From assembly GCA_025642065.1 (NCBI GenBank), contig JAODUP010000349.1:25001-89000 (forward strand): 64,000 nt of DNA, written 5' to 3'. A program made the translations under genes and the position numbers. The notes below the pieces were generated by a model. It did no database searches. It worked only from the letters and a program-made list of their open reading frames with translations, and was not told the origin of the DNA. The stretch comes from Paralvinella palmiformis (lineage: Eukaryota; Annelida; Polychaeta; Terebellida; Alvinellidae). This document shows, piece after piece, positions 1 to 11,927 of the stretch (within the stretch, counting starts at the first letter, position 1; each line of letters starts with the position of its first letter).

Positions 1-483
1 ATTATCAGTCTGATACAAACTTAAAGATGTCAGATATTAATGTAGAAGGATTACAGACAGATCAAGGTTATAGTAATCCTACCTTCTCGGTACATTTATA
101 ATGATGTCATCTATTCCCCCATGAATCAATCGTTCTATTTCGACATTAGTGAGTATTTTAACAACAACTGTTCTAACAAAACACCGGCTTTGTTGCGGCA
201 CAACGTTGAATTTGTTGCGACGCAATTGAATTTGTTGCGGCAAGGCAAGAATGTACAGAATGGCAGCACTGCATTGGTATAATTTACACTTCACTTTAGC
301 AAGGTATAACATCGCTTCAATAGTTTGTGGTAAACTGTTGTTACCACGAACGTGGTACAATACATATTTTCGCATATTGTTATATACACATGACAAACAT
401 TCAGGTAGACTCATTCATTCATTGTAAATAACGCTCGATGTATAATACTAACACAATTTTATGAGATTTTTACTATGTATATT

Positions 484-487
<4 letters not shown>
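1..487. other. Intergenic, no gene recognised
   Basis: A 111-codon minus-strand open frame (79-414) has no domain and overlaps a local repeat of ttgttgcggc / ttgttgcgac (about 190-245), so I treat it as chance. Confidence 0.3.

Positions 488-554
<67 letters not shown>
488..554. repeat. (AT)n microsatellite
   Basis: About 67 bp of uninterrupted AT. Confidence 0.95.
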
Positions 555-560
<6 letters not shown>

Positions 561-649
561 TATTATTTATACACATTTTAATATTTTTGTATCTGAATAA
601 ATATCATATTTTTGCTTAATCCCAATACAGCTTTTCACTTCTGAGTGTG

Positions 650-764
650 TACTGTCTGGGTGGGTGAATTGATGTGTGGGTGGATGAGTGGGTGAGTGAG
701 TGTGTGGTTGGGTGGATGGATCAGTGGATAGGTGCGTGGTTGGTTGGGCGGGTGAGTGAGTGAG
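650..764. repeat. Degenerate GGGT/GAGT tetranucleotide array
   Basis: Interleaved gtgg, gagt and tggg units. Similar arrays elsewhere here sit at SINE tails. Confidence 0.7.
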
Positions 765-1010
765 TGTCCGACACATTATTGTCTGTGACTGATTTATTTC
801 CATTATAAATGACTCGTTAATCCGACAAAATCGTGTTCTGCGTTCCGACTCGGACACTTCATTTCGCCAACAGAATGTGACATTTCAGTGTAAAATGAAC
901 TCGATAATCCGACAACACGAATATTTTGTCAAATATTGCCGCTAGTGCAGTTATTTCAAGACACACCGACTTGTCCGTAATGGTTAAATATCCTGCCCAC
1001 CCACAATAAT
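765..1010. mobile_element. Tigger/pogo-like MITE copy, partial
   Basis: Matches 9265-9500 over about 230 bp (shared ttccgactc, ggcacttcatttcg and caacagaatgtgacattt). Contains repeated ttaatccgaca, a sub-terminal motif typical of pogo/Tigger-type elements. Family name by motif resemblance only. Confidence 0.5.
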
Positions 1011-1262
1011 AGCCATATCATGACCAATTACAATCGCCAATCATAATCATTCATCGCTAATTACAAACACAAATGTGTGATCTTTGCCATGAGCAGATCA
1101 TGAGTTAATCTGATGGACTAAGTGACACGAATATTTCTTTAAAATGTATGTAATTAACAGACATCAAAATGAGCAACGGCTTCAATACCATTCCGTATGA
1201 TTGCATACGGTAATTGAATATTGGTTTAAATACGGAGGTATATCTTTATTATCGAAAAAAGT

Positions 1263-1545
1263 GAGATCAGGTAGCCTAGCTGTTAAGCACTCCGCACTTG
1301 GTGCCAAGGGTCACAGGTTCATTCCCACCAAGAGGTGGAGACTTTTGGATTAATTTCTCTGCTCACAACATCGTGGGTGGGTGACCACATTACAAGGAGC
1401 TGCCGTCTCAATTGGAGTATTAAAAATAAAGGGGGATGTGAAAGACGCCTTAAGGACATAAAACACCCTGGCAGTGTCAACCCTCAGGGTATTTAGGCTC
1501 CATCTTTCCGTACTGCTCCCCTGTGAGTGGGGATTCTCCTTGAAT
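1263..1545 (+). mobile_element. SINE family S2, copy 1
   Basis: tRNA-like head with A box (gtagcctagctgttaagc) and B box (cacaggttcattcc), then the family body ending cctgtgagtggggattctcc and a T run. Other copies at 32670-33010 and 50486-50778. Confidence 0.75.
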
Positions 1546-1599
1546 TTTTTTTTCTAAAAAGGTGTGAGACATACTACCGGTATGTCAAGGATTCGATAT

Positions 1600-1660
1600 T
1601 ACGATATTCTCGTTTATCCGACATACTTTGTCGGATTAACGGATTCCGACTGTACATATA
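1600..1660. mobile_element. Tigger/pogo-like terminal fragment
   Basis: Two facing copies of the cggattaacg / cgtttatccg motif and ccgactgta, resembling the terminal repeat of the MITE at 9226. Confidence 0.4.
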
Positions 1661-1689
1661 TTGATTAGCATTGTAGTGAGCCTGTCAGA

Positions 1690-3489
1690 TGTCTGCTAAA
1701 TAGGCTGTCTGGGGACTAGGATTTAATTCCAAAACTTACATTTGTAGGATATTTCTCAGCAGCCCCACCACACGTTTTCCACATCATTTCCACGTCTTTT
1801 ACACGTCGCTTTTACCTCCGTCAGTAAAAGCGTGGATATAACGTGCGGACTCCGTCATGACACTCAAAAACCAAGAATATTTAGGACATTAATAAACACT
1901 AAATAGGTTCGTTATGATATGATATGTTTTAAAATTGAAGTCGGTTAGAAACTGTATTTGGTGAGTATCTAATGTCCATGAGTGTTACATTTTCAATGAA
2001 TATGTTAAGTCAAAATTAAGATTTTTAACCTAATTACATTCTAATACTATTTAACATTCTTTTTATTAACTATTTCGTTAAAAGTTAGATTTATATGGTG
2101 GTTTAACAACCTTTTTGGACCTCTACTCTCAAAGTGATAACTACAAAAGACCATAGAAATAGCAATTTCTTCTATCGCGTTAACTTACAAGGTTATTATT
2201 GTTGCATTACCATGTGTCATACATCGTTTGAACCGCTGTAAACCCTGCCTTTGAAATTTTAATACAACATTTTGTGCATGAACATACCAAATGCACATTC
2301 TTTGCACATTGTGCAAATTTGTTTACGTTTTCAAAGAGAAAATATGTATTAATAAACATTAAAACATTAGGTTATTTGAGTCGGCATCGTGTACACATGC
2401 ACATACAGTAGGTCTTAATTCAAGGAGATAATCATTCTAAAATCGAGTAAAATATATCGTAATCTTCATAGGAGCATTTCAACAGCTGATAGTTCGTAAG
2501 TTCAACATGGCGGCATCTACGAGAAAAGGAAATTACTCACTATATGAATACACTCTAAAACATTAAAACGGGAACGAACTATTGTTGAACGATGTTAGAT
2601 ACGATTAATGTGGTAGTATTTGGTAGAATAAAAAAAAAACATTTAGACTGTTTTATTCCGTACCCGTGATTCTTATATATTGCGACTATCGGTTTCCGGT
2701 CTGGGCACGTTCGATACGCTGAATGTCCTAAACAGCAGGGGTGCGTTCAATATCAGTAATAATCGTGGCTTATAACTACACCCCCTCGTCGTAATAGACA
2801 GAGAAAACAATTTAAAGATCGATCATATATAAGATTAGAGTGCTTAAATGGGAAGGTAATACGTGATATCTAATTAATTACATGGCTGTCATACTAGGGT
2901 GGACTAACTACTTAGTATGACACTTATGACTAGTACAGGAGATTAGTCTGCCCTCTTGTTGCACTGACGTAATAACTAATACTGGCGTCATAACGCTAAG
3001 TACTGTTGTATTTGGTGTTCATTAAACGTCATTAACCGTTGGTTGTAAACCTAGGTACTTGAGATTTGGTTTACGCACGAAACTCCTACTCCTCAGTACT
3101 GGATCAGTGAATGTGTTGCTTGTCTTGTTCCTTGTTGGTACGAATTAGTTGTTCATTATTTGGTGGTGTTATAGTTACATACGTCGTGGGATATGTCATC
3201 TGTTCCCGTAGATGGCTCCGGTGCCTTCTCAGATTGGTATCGTTGGGTGTTTGCGCGATGCAACTTCTTGGCTTCTCACGTTTCTTGGTGATTCTTCTTG
3301 GGCACCATGTTTTGTTGTTTTTATCCAGCACGTGAACTGCTTGACCTTTCTATAGAGGTGGTAAGTCTTGTTAGCACCTTTTGTCATATTCCTCTTTCAG
3401 TCGCTCTCTTTTATAAATGATAATTTGATGGATTATACTTAACAAAACTATTGTATTGTAATCCTAAATAAATTCATTCAACAATAAAT
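1690..3489. other. Intergenic, nothing recognised
   Basis: No gene, RNA or TE identified. Overlapping 74-75-codon frames at 3104-3335 on both strands have no domain. Confidence 0.4.
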
Positions 3490-3790
3490 TAATTCATGTT
3501 TATATAGCGCCAGAACCCTGTAACCCTGTTCTGAGGTGCTGTACAGTATTATTATCCCTGACTCAGACCTGTTTCCACCCAGCACACATCTCAACTCCCA
3601 AGGGAGCATACAACGCATGCTGCCATTATAGGGGCAAATCGTTACTCAAACACATAGCCATCACGTCCTGTCAGGTATTAATTTTTATGGATGAGTGAAC
3701 CAGTCGCCACATGACAACATTGCAGCTTCGAACCCGCGACCCTTCGGCTAGGAGTCCTACCCTCTAACTAACTGCGCTATCACGGCTCGA
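3490..3790 (-). mobile_element. tRNA-derived SINE, family S3
   Basis: On the minus strand the head reads gtgatagcgcagttagttag (A box) and gcgggttcgaagc (B box). The body runs to tttatatagcgcc at the far end. Single copy in this window. Confidence 0.65.
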
Positions 3791-4229
3791 CGTGTTGTCC
3801 TGAGGTTCAGTAATGTCATCTGCCAGTCAATTTTATTTAAATTTAAATCGTTTATTTCAACGTTCATATTACATAACTTTAATGAAAGCAAACGCATATA
3901 AAATGTCGAAAAGGAGGATGCTTGAAGCATTGCTTATATAATGCATTCACCCCCCCCCCTTTAACATAACGTTAAAAACATTCATGACAAATTTTAAAAT
4001 AAAAAGATGTGGAACAAACATAATTATATCTTTATGAATACATCCACATTTTGTTAATTTTAATCATATTTGTTGTATTTGAACAATAAATTAAATTACA
4101 GACATAGCTCAGCATCGGTAGCAGTCAAATAAAGAAATGAACATATTCTTAATTATGTGCTTAAAATATTTATTGTTTTAACATTGCGAACATTTACATC
4201 TAATTGGTTCCAAAAAATGTAACACCCAT

Positions 4230-4840
4230 AATACTAACTGAAATTAACTTTCATTTCGTCTTACAAAAGTTTACATTAAAATTTCCTTTTTTACTAGACC
4301 TGGTACCATATGGATGTATTTCTTCTATTGTTGTGAACAATTTTGTAGATTGATAGGTAGCACGCTATTTTTGGCTTTATTAATTATAATCAATGTTTTA
4401 AATTTTACAATAGCTAAAAATTTCAAATACTTTTATTGAACAAACGAGGGATGGGTATGATGTAGATAACTAGCATTGCCAATATTACGAATTGCTTTCT
4501 TTTGTAATATCATTTTGATATTACAAAAGAAAACGATTCGTAATTGAGACCTGTAAGTATATCCTCATATCTCACATGCGTAACTTAAGTAGGGAAGTAT
4601 TAATGAACACTATAACATGTATCGTGGTTGTTTTCAAACATGCGTTTTTGCAACCAGCGTTAATATGATTAGATCATGACAATTTTTCATCTACCAATAA
4701 TCCTAGGAATTTAGTAACTTCTACTCTACTGACTTCTAATCCATAAATCTTGAGTTTACAATCAACCAGATAAGGCTTGTTATGGAAATACATATAATTT
4801 GTTTTATTGATATTCAGAGGTAATATGTTCACTTTAAGCA
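4230..4840 (-). pseudogene. Decayed non-LTR LINE: C-terminal reverse transcriptase
   Basis: Minus-strand translation gives LPLNINKTNYMYFHNKP, then VEVTKFLGLLVDEKLS and NHINAGCKNA, the typical tail of LINE reverse transcriptases (K-T-x-Y-M, then tKFLG-x-x-vDekL). Farther on, IHPYGTRSS and GNFNVNFCKT match the usual end of such ORFs. Stops and frame breaks throughout. Confidence 0.7.
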
Positions 4841-4844
4841 AGGG

Positions 4845-4925
4845 TTGGGGTTGATTTAATCAAATCGATTAAAACATCGATTAAATCATTGATTTTTTCG
4901 GATTATACTTGATTAAACTGTATGT
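4845..4925. mobile_element. Possible hAT-type terminal sequence
   Basis: agggttggggttgatttaat followed by repeated gattaaa / atcgat palindromic units, resembling sub-terminal repeats of hAT elements. Weak. Confidence 0.25.
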
Positions 4926-5380
4926 ATTTTTAAATAAAGTTAAAATTTGTACATAACTGCTTTGCGTTAATTCTTTAGAAATGCTAAGAATGAAATGTTC
5001 AGCCTATTGGGTATATTATGATATTCCATATATTTAATTATTTTCAGAATTACATATTATTTCTTATGAGATTGTCGAGAATATTGAAAAAATCAAACAA
5101 ATCAATTTGATAAAAAAAATACAAATTTTAATATAATTTAAATATTTGCCAGATCATTGATAGATAATCAAAAAGAAAATAGGTCCCAAAATAGAACCTT
5201 GTGGAATTCCTCGTCACTTCTGATTGTTTTCTTAAGAGCACTCTTTATATGTTTCACGTGCAGTTCCATAAATCCATTGCTGCGTGTGTGATTTGGTGAG
5301 CTCGTCACGTGTTTAATGTTCCAGTCGTTGGTGAATGTCCTGAAAGACTCTCCGCTATATTGGGGACAGTTATTGGACAT

Positions 5381-5535
5381 GATCTCTTCTGGACATTATC
5401 TCGTCTGGAACATTATCTCGTCTGGAACATTTTCTCGTCTGGATATGATCTCGTTTGGAACATTTTCTTGTCTGGACATTATCTCGTCTGGAACATTTTC
5501 TCGTCTGGATATTATCTCGTCTGGAACATTGTGCA
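5381..5535. repeat. 18-bp tandem minisatellite
   Basis: About eight units of atctcgtctggaacattt with point changes; 18-bp period. Open in two plus frames only because the unit is a multiple of three. Confidence 0.85.
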
Positions 5536-5624
5536 GTACGCCTTTATTATGCCTGTGATAGTTTTACTGATGTTGACTGTTGTTAATACCTGTTCGAACA
5601 TTGAGGATAAGTCTTCTCTTTGTT

Positions 5625-7345
5625 TACACAGCTAAAACACACATTGCCCGTGCCAGAGATTGAGGTTCGTGTTTTCTTTTTACCAATTTGTTTTATTTGA
5701 TATAAAGGGTTAGTGACGAGTAGGTCATAGAATTTATTGGATTTGTATGCTTATGAGGTATTTGACCCTCCAGCAAATATCACAAGGCATACTATGCTGC
5801 GGTTATGATTTTATTTTTCTGTGCGTGGAGACTGTATGTTTCCAGGTCCATGCGTTCTAAGAAAAGTTGATCTAGAGCTGTATATTCCGTGCACTATTTG
5901 CGTCTTTGGAGGCACGCCGTTTAAGTGTTTGGCCTGGTTATCCAGCATTTAAATGACTGTAGCAGACACAGTACGCTCTTAAAGCATGTACTCCTGACTC
6001 AGGAATAGAAACACTGTATCGCATCTCGAGCGGTGGCATTGGACACAGCTCGTGTGGTTGGTGTGTTTTATATAACAAGTTTAGTTGTATATATAATTCA
6101 CCGTAGTTGTTTGTGGGAATAGAATTATCTTTCCTAGGTCCAGTTATGTCCAGTCTGTGCTATGACATTCAAGGCTAACTTTAGTCTCCTTGTCATTAAT
6201 AAAACCCTATATTATAATTATAGTTTGTATAGCAGACATTAGGTCTGATTTGAAAATGTTAATATATAGAACGGCAATTCCGCCATAACGGTTTCTTTAA
6301 AAGGGCCCATGTAAATTGTTATAATAGTGACGAGTAGGTCATAGTATTTATTGGTTTGATGTTTATGAGGTATTTGACCCTCCAGCAAATATCACAAGGC
6401 ATATTATGCTGCGGTTGAGAAAGTTCCGTTTTCTATGCGTGGAGACCATATTTCCCGGTCCCTGCATTCAAGAAAAGTTGATCTAGAGCTGTATAATCCA
6501 TGACTATTTGGGCCTTTTGGGGGCACGCCCTTTAGGTGTTTTGGGGGTTTGGGTTTTCCAGCATTTAAATGACTTGGGGACAGTAAGCTCTTAAAAAACA
6601 TTATAATACTTCCCGACTCAGGAATAGAAACACTGATCGCATCTCGAGCGGTGGCATTGGACACAGTTCGCGCGGTTGGTGTGTTTTACATAACAAGTTT
6701 ACTTGTTTTATAATTCACCTTGGTTGTATGTGGGAATATAATTTTTCTTTCCTAGGTCCAGTTATGTCCAGTTTGTACTATGACATTCCCAAAATTACTC
6801 TAATCTGCTTGTCATAAATAACATTTTTTAAAAACTACAATAGTTAGAATAGCATAAATTAGGTCGGGGTTTTAAAAAGATAGCATAGTTCAAACAGTAC
6901 GGAAGCTATGACGCGCTATTACGGTCTGCTTCAGCGCAGATGTCAGTCTTTTAATAAATTTAAAATAAACAGTTTTAATAGTAATCGCTTCATGACGCCT
7001 GCCCGTTGTAAAAACTGATCTTTGAAGACAGTGACAATTGGGTTATATGGTTTATATAGTATTGCTTTGAAGAAAGATACAGCAATTGAAAAATAGCTAT
7101 AAATAGGGCTGCTTAGATAATTAAGCTAAACATTCTCACTACTGCCGTGATCTGACTTGGGTGTTTTACACCCAAACTCCACGGCTGTAGGTGATTCGTA
7201 TTTTGATTTTGCTTGGCGGCTTAGGGACTGGTGAGACATTACACATGTCTCAGCAAGAAAAGTCGCCACTCTGGATTCAGTCCCCTGAAGAAACGTCCAG
7301 AGTTTGAATTCACGGATCGAGATTCTCTGTGCCTGTGCCTTATTA
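5625..7345 (+). repeat. 1.7-kb direct tandem duplication, copy 1
   Basis: Begins tacacagctaaaacacac; the same junction recurs at 7346 and 9053. Itself composed of two related halves (about 5640-6310 and 6325-7345), each with tgacgagtaggtcata, tttgaccctccagcaa and gttgatctagagctgta. The second half differs from copy 2 largely at homopolymer-like sites. Confidence 0.9.
7130..7345. repeat. Dispersed repeat core, copy 1
   Basis: Contains gactggtgagacattacaca and tcagtcccctgaagaaacgt. Related copies at 8836-9052, 47636-47785, 19630-19712 and 39110-39180. Confidence 0.7.
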
Positions 7346-9052
7346 TACACAGCTAAAACACACATTGCCCGTGCCAGAGATTGAGGTTCGTGTTTTCTTT
7401 TTACCAATTTTGTTTTATTTGATATAAAGGGTTAGTGACGAGTAGGTCATAGAATTTATTGGATTTGTATGCTTATGAGGTATTTGACCCTCCAGCAAAT
7501 ATCACAAGGCATACTATGCTGCGGTTATGATTTTATTTTTCTGTGCGTGGAGACTGTATGTTTCCAGGTCCATGCGTTCTAAGAAAAGTTGATCTAGAGC
7601 TGTATATTCCGTGCACTATTTGCGTCTTTGGAGGCACGCCGTTTAAGTGTTTGGCCTGGTTATTCCCGCATTTAAATGACTGTAGCAGACACAGTACCCT
7701 TAAAGCATGTACCCCTGACTCAGGAAAGAAAAATCACCCTCTCGAGCGGTGGATTGGGCACAGCTCGTGTGGTTGGTGTGTTTTATATAACAAGTTTAGT
7801 TGTATATATAATTCACCGTAGTTGTTTGTGGGAATAGAATTATCTTTCCTAGGTCCGTTATGTCCAGTCTGTGCTATGACATTCAAGGCTAACTTTAGTC
7901 TCCTTGTCATTAATAAAACCCTATATTATAATTATAGTTTGTATAGAAGACATTAGGTCTGATTTGAAAATGTTAATATATAGAACGGCAATTCCGCCAT
8001 AACGGTCTGCTAAAGCGCCGATGTAAATTGTTATAATAGTGACGAGTAGGTCATAGTATTTATTGGATTTGTATGTTTATGAGGTATTTGACCCTCCAGC
8101 AAAAATCACAAGGCATATTATGCTGCGGTTGAGAAAGTTCCGTTTTCTATGCGTGGAGACCATATTTCCCGGTCCCTGCATTCAAGAAAAGTTGATCTAG
8201 AGCTGTATAATCCATGTACTATTTGCGTCTTTGGAGGCACGCCGTTTAGATGTCTGGCCTGGTTATCCAGCATTTAAATGACTGTAGCAGGCACAGTACG
8301 CTCTTAAAGCATTATAAGTACTCCTGACTCAGGAATAGAAACACTGCATCGCATCTCGAGCGGTGGCATTGGACACAGTTCGCGCGGTTGGTGTGTTTTA
8401 CATAACAAGTTTACTTGTATATATAATTCACCTTGGTTGTATGTGGGAATAGATTTATCTTTCCTAGGTCCAGTTATGTCCAGTTTGTACTATGACATTC
8501 AAGATTAGCTCTAATCTGCTTGTCATAAATAACATTTAAGAACTACAATAGTTAGAATAGCATAAATTAGGTCATGTTTGAAAATGATAGCATAGTTCAA
8601 ACAGTACGGAAGCTATGACGCGCTATTACGGTCTGCTTCAGCGCAGATGTCAGTCTTTTAATAGTAATTAAGATAAACAGTTTTAATAGTAATCGCTTCA
8701 TGACGCCTGCCGTTGTAAAAACTGATCTTTGAAGACAGTGACAATTGGGTTATATGGTTTATATAGTATTGCTTTGAAGAAAGATACAGCAATCGAAAAA
8801 TAGCTATAAATAGGGCTGCTTAGATAAATAAGCTAAACATTCTCACTACTGCCGTGATCTGACTTGGGTGTTTTACACCCAAACTCCACGGCTGTAGGTG
8901 ATTCGTATTTTGATTTTGCTTGGCGGCTTAGGGACTGGTGAGACATTACACATGTCTCAGCAAGAAAAGTCGCCACTCTGGATTCAGTCCCCTGAAGAAA
9001 CGTCCAGAGTTTGAATTCACGGATCGAGATTCTCTGTGCCTGTGCCTTATTA
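7346..9052 (+). repeat. 1.7-kb direct tandem duplication, copy 2
   Basis: Near copy of 5625-7345 (1707 against 1721 bp). No recognisable domain in any frame. The last about 200 bp contain the dispersed repeat core also seen at 47,640. Confidence 0.9.
8836..9052. repeat. Dispersed repeat core, copy 2
   Basis: Same as 7130-7345; ends at tattatacacagc, as does the copy at 47,636, so this may be a true element end. Confidence 0.7.
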
Positions 9053-9061
9053 TACACAGCT

Positions 9062-9166
9062 AAAACACACACACACACACACAACACAGATATATATAAA
9101 TAAATATATATATATGCACGCACGCCACACACAAGCACCTACAGAGAGAGAGAGAGAGAGAGAGAA
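9062..9166. repeat. (CA)n, AT and (GA)n microsatellites
   Basis: CA run, AT-rich spacer, then about 24 bp of GA. Confidence 0.9.
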
Positions 9167-9225
9167 GACGCTGAAGCTATTAGTATTAAGTACATACATG
9201 TGGCTATGTGTTTATATTATATATA

Positions 9226-9520
9226 CAGTGAGAACCCGTTAATACGGACATCGTTTATCCAGCAAATGCACCTTACGACACACTATTGCCTGTGACGGAT
9301 TTAGCTTCATTATAAATGACTCTTTATTTATGCTAACTCGCGTTCCGCGTTCCGACTCCGGCACTTCATTTCGTCAACAGAATGTGACATTTCAATGTAA
9401 AATGACCGAAAATGTTGCCAAATATTTCCACTGGTTCAGTCATTCAAGACACACCGACATGTTGTCAATAATAGTTAATTAATCCGCCCACCCACGATAA
9501 TTCGAAAATGACCAGACTGC
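9226..9520. mobile_element. Tigger/pogo-like MITE copy
   Basis: Starts cagtgagaacccgttaatac, a CAGTGxxAxCC-type terminus, then cgtttatccagc. The body matches 765-1010. The right end is not clear. Confidence 0.5.
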
Positions 9521-9724
9521 GAAAGCTTATAATATCGCCCGGTCTTGGCTTATAATAAACTCCTCGTTCAGAATTGATTATAGCTTCTTATATGAACTTC
9601 TTCCTGTTTTTGGATTAACTTTCCGATTATGGAAGCGGCAACATAGTTACCTGGACCAACACAAACAATAAATATCATCGGTAAATAATCTCGCAAGATA
9701 TCACATATACCTTTGACCTGGAAG

Positions 9725-9908
9725 ATGATGATTGATGTTTTACGGCCACTTTGTGCACAAAGTAGGCTAAATGGGCCGAGCGACCTCCAAAGGTAATGAG
9801 GCGAAGTCAAAGACGAAACAATCTTCAGATATGTCGACACCGAGATTCGAACACGGGTGGTAGTGATCTGTGGTCCAACACCCTACCGCTAGACCACGGA
9901 GGCGCCCC
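9725..9908 (-). mobile_element. SINE family S1, copy 1
   Basis: Full-length. Minus-strand head gcgcctccgtggtctagcgg (A box) and tgttcgaatctcgg (B box), body with cttcattacctttggaggtc, 3' end ggccgtaaaacatcaatcat. Flanked by target-site duplications ttgacctggaag (9713-9724) and ttgacctgaaag (9909-9920). Confidence 0.85.
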
Positions 9909-10443
9909 TTGACCTGAAAGAAAACTAGACCGAACACGGCCGGCGATTTCATGGCAAACAGGTACAAACTTCTGGCCGGTAAAAAAAGGAACACAGGCTG
10001 CAAAATCAGGTTTATAAACTTGGTGAATTATTGTTGTGTCGATGGTTGCATAAACCGTGGCAGTAAAAGTAATACAAAAGGAATATCTTTTCATCGGCAA
10101 TTATAAGGAACACATTTAAAATAGGTGTTAAAGCGGATGTTTTGGCGGGAAATTAAGCTTAACTATTATTATATTTAGCCCATTCGAACCCCCCCCTTCC
10201 CGTTTCTGGCGTTTGGTCCCATCTAAACTAGATCTACGGACTTGTATAAAACGACATTTACACATTTGATGGCATAAAATAGGAGAGGGGTAATGCAGAT
10301 TCTCTGCACACACAAAATTATGATGCACACATTACAATAAATGTCAGTATTCAAAGGTTCAAAATTCGAAGCGCAGCGCTGTTTGGTCATGGTGGCCCAA
10401 TCAAACACCACTGAGTGCTCTGTCTAGTTTTCTTTCAGGTCAA
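9909..10443. mobile_element. Element bounded by 22-bp perfect inverted repeats
   Basis: 9909-9930 (ttgacctgaaagaaaactag plus ac) is the exact reverse complement of 10422-10443. The interior, about 490 bp, includes a THAP-like fragment at 10026-10105. The left repeat overlaps the duplicated target of the adjacent SINE. Could be a decayed DNA transposon. Confidence 0.5.
10026..10105 (+). pseudogene. THAP zinc-finger-like fragment
   Basis: Reads NYCCVDGCINRGSK, then NTKGISFHRQL and a stop. C-C-V-x-G-C followed by KGISFHR is the start of the THAP C2CH finger used by P-element-type transposases and their host relatives. No in-frame ATG and no partner half is seen. Confidence 0.5.
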
Positions 10444-11815
10444 TGACACATAGACTCCACCGAGGGGACAGCGACATCCAGCGAATATATAGCAAACTAG
10501 ATTGCGTTGTTAGCAAGGGTAAGTGTATAGCTGTTTGACGGTGAGACGACACTTATTATCATTTCTTATGGTGATTACTTCTAGCCCTGTATTACCTGTG
10601 CCTGCCGGATGTTTCATTCTTCAGTGAAAGATCTTGTTCTAATCGTTTCATATGTCTCTAGTGAAGCCTACGACGACGCTAAACAAAGCGATCTCTCATC
10701 CACTTAACTCCGTGTTTAGGTTTTGTTTATTGCGCAGCCTGTAGCCAGTCGCTTAAAGGTGATTTGTTACAGATAATGATGTAGACAGTACCATAACCAG
10801 CGCTTTCGGAACAGTATTATCAGTAATTATAAAGAGCTAGGTGTTATAAGAGAGTCCCACTAACAGATTGTTATATAGATAGCATAAAACTGATGGAAGT
10901 CGGCGCGACAAGACAATGATACAAACTCCCAGGTGGGGGATACACACAGAGGCGAGGGTGAACACACGTGAAGTCAGGTTGTCATGCAAAGGAATAAATA
11001 TCCTAATAAATTTTGCTATTCACTCACCAACACGTACACACACTCATATACACATAGATAACTCAAAGGTGTGTTAGCATCGTTGGCAGATGTCCCTGGT
11101 GAATCGTCTAGAAGATGTAACCATTGCTTTGTTACCCTGTTTATCAGTGTTTTTCTGTTGCTTCTCAAACCTGGGTGAATACGCCCTCGCACATACCATG
11201 CAGCCGGTGAGTGACAACCACCAGTAAACCAGCCAATCAATGCAGACATGCCAGCAGATAGTTAGGCAGACGTGCGGACAAAGGGCAGTCAGGTGGAGAG
11301 ACGGCCACAAACTGGCAACAAATAGATGGAGAGATGCGCACGCGCGAAGACATGCGCAGTCTGCTGTTACACCAATATGCAGTACTAGGCCCAATTACCC
11401 GTTAGCTTTACACCTTTCAGCCAAAGTGTGTTTACCAGTGTTTACGTAAGTAATACCTGTATCCACAGTCGTAGTGTCACCTAACTGGCCCCAATAAAGG
11501 ACTTTCACCGTTCCACCATTTTGTCAAATACGCATGCTAGTTTTAGGACGCATAAAATATTTGATATACACTACGTTGTGACCTATTCATTAGCCAAACA
11601 ACGATGAAATTTAGTACATTCGATGTGCTACATTTTTACATTTACAAATTATCCGAAATGTTCATCTTTGCCTAATTATATATCATATTAATAACAACAA
11701 TACCACCTTGCAGTTGTATGCCATTCAACGTTTCCGCTCTAAAAATAGCATCTAAGTCAAGACATTTAGCAACTTGATTTGACAGAATATAGGTGAGTTA
11801 CCGCTGGAGGCGTGG
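10444..11815. other. Region upstream of gene A
   Basis: No gene or TE recognised. Short CA-rich stretch at 11030-11060. Open frames at 11016-11449 on both strands carry no domain. May contain regulatory sequence of gene A. Confidence 0.35.
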
Positions 11816-11825
11816 TTTATATAAA
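11816..11825 (+). promoter_or_regulatory. TATA box of gene A
   Basis: TTTATATAAA preceded by a GC-rich CGTGG stretch, about 103 bp before the ATG. A start site near 11845-11855 would leave a 5' UTR of about 75-80 nt. The position is inferred from motif and spacing only. Confidence 0.55.
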
Positions 11826-11927
11826 CTGGCTAACCGACAGGAGCCATTCATTAGGCTTGTGCCTTGACATAGGAAACCAGATAGTAGCTGGGAGACTTCA
11901 ATAGCCAGATTAGAGTGTTCGATCGAG

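Noticed and set aside
79..414. 111-codon minus-strand frame
   Set aside because: No domain, overlaps a local ttgttgcgg repeat, no splice or start evidence.
7126..7407. 93-codon minus-strand frame repeated at 8833 and related at 47631
   Set aside because: Conserved because it lies in a dispersed repeat; no domain, and the reading differs in length and start between copies.
9830..9908. Possible tRNA gene, minus strand (also at the other S1 copies)
   Set aside because: A and B boxes are present, but the sequence does not fold into a full cloverleaf by eye and continues into a SINE body.
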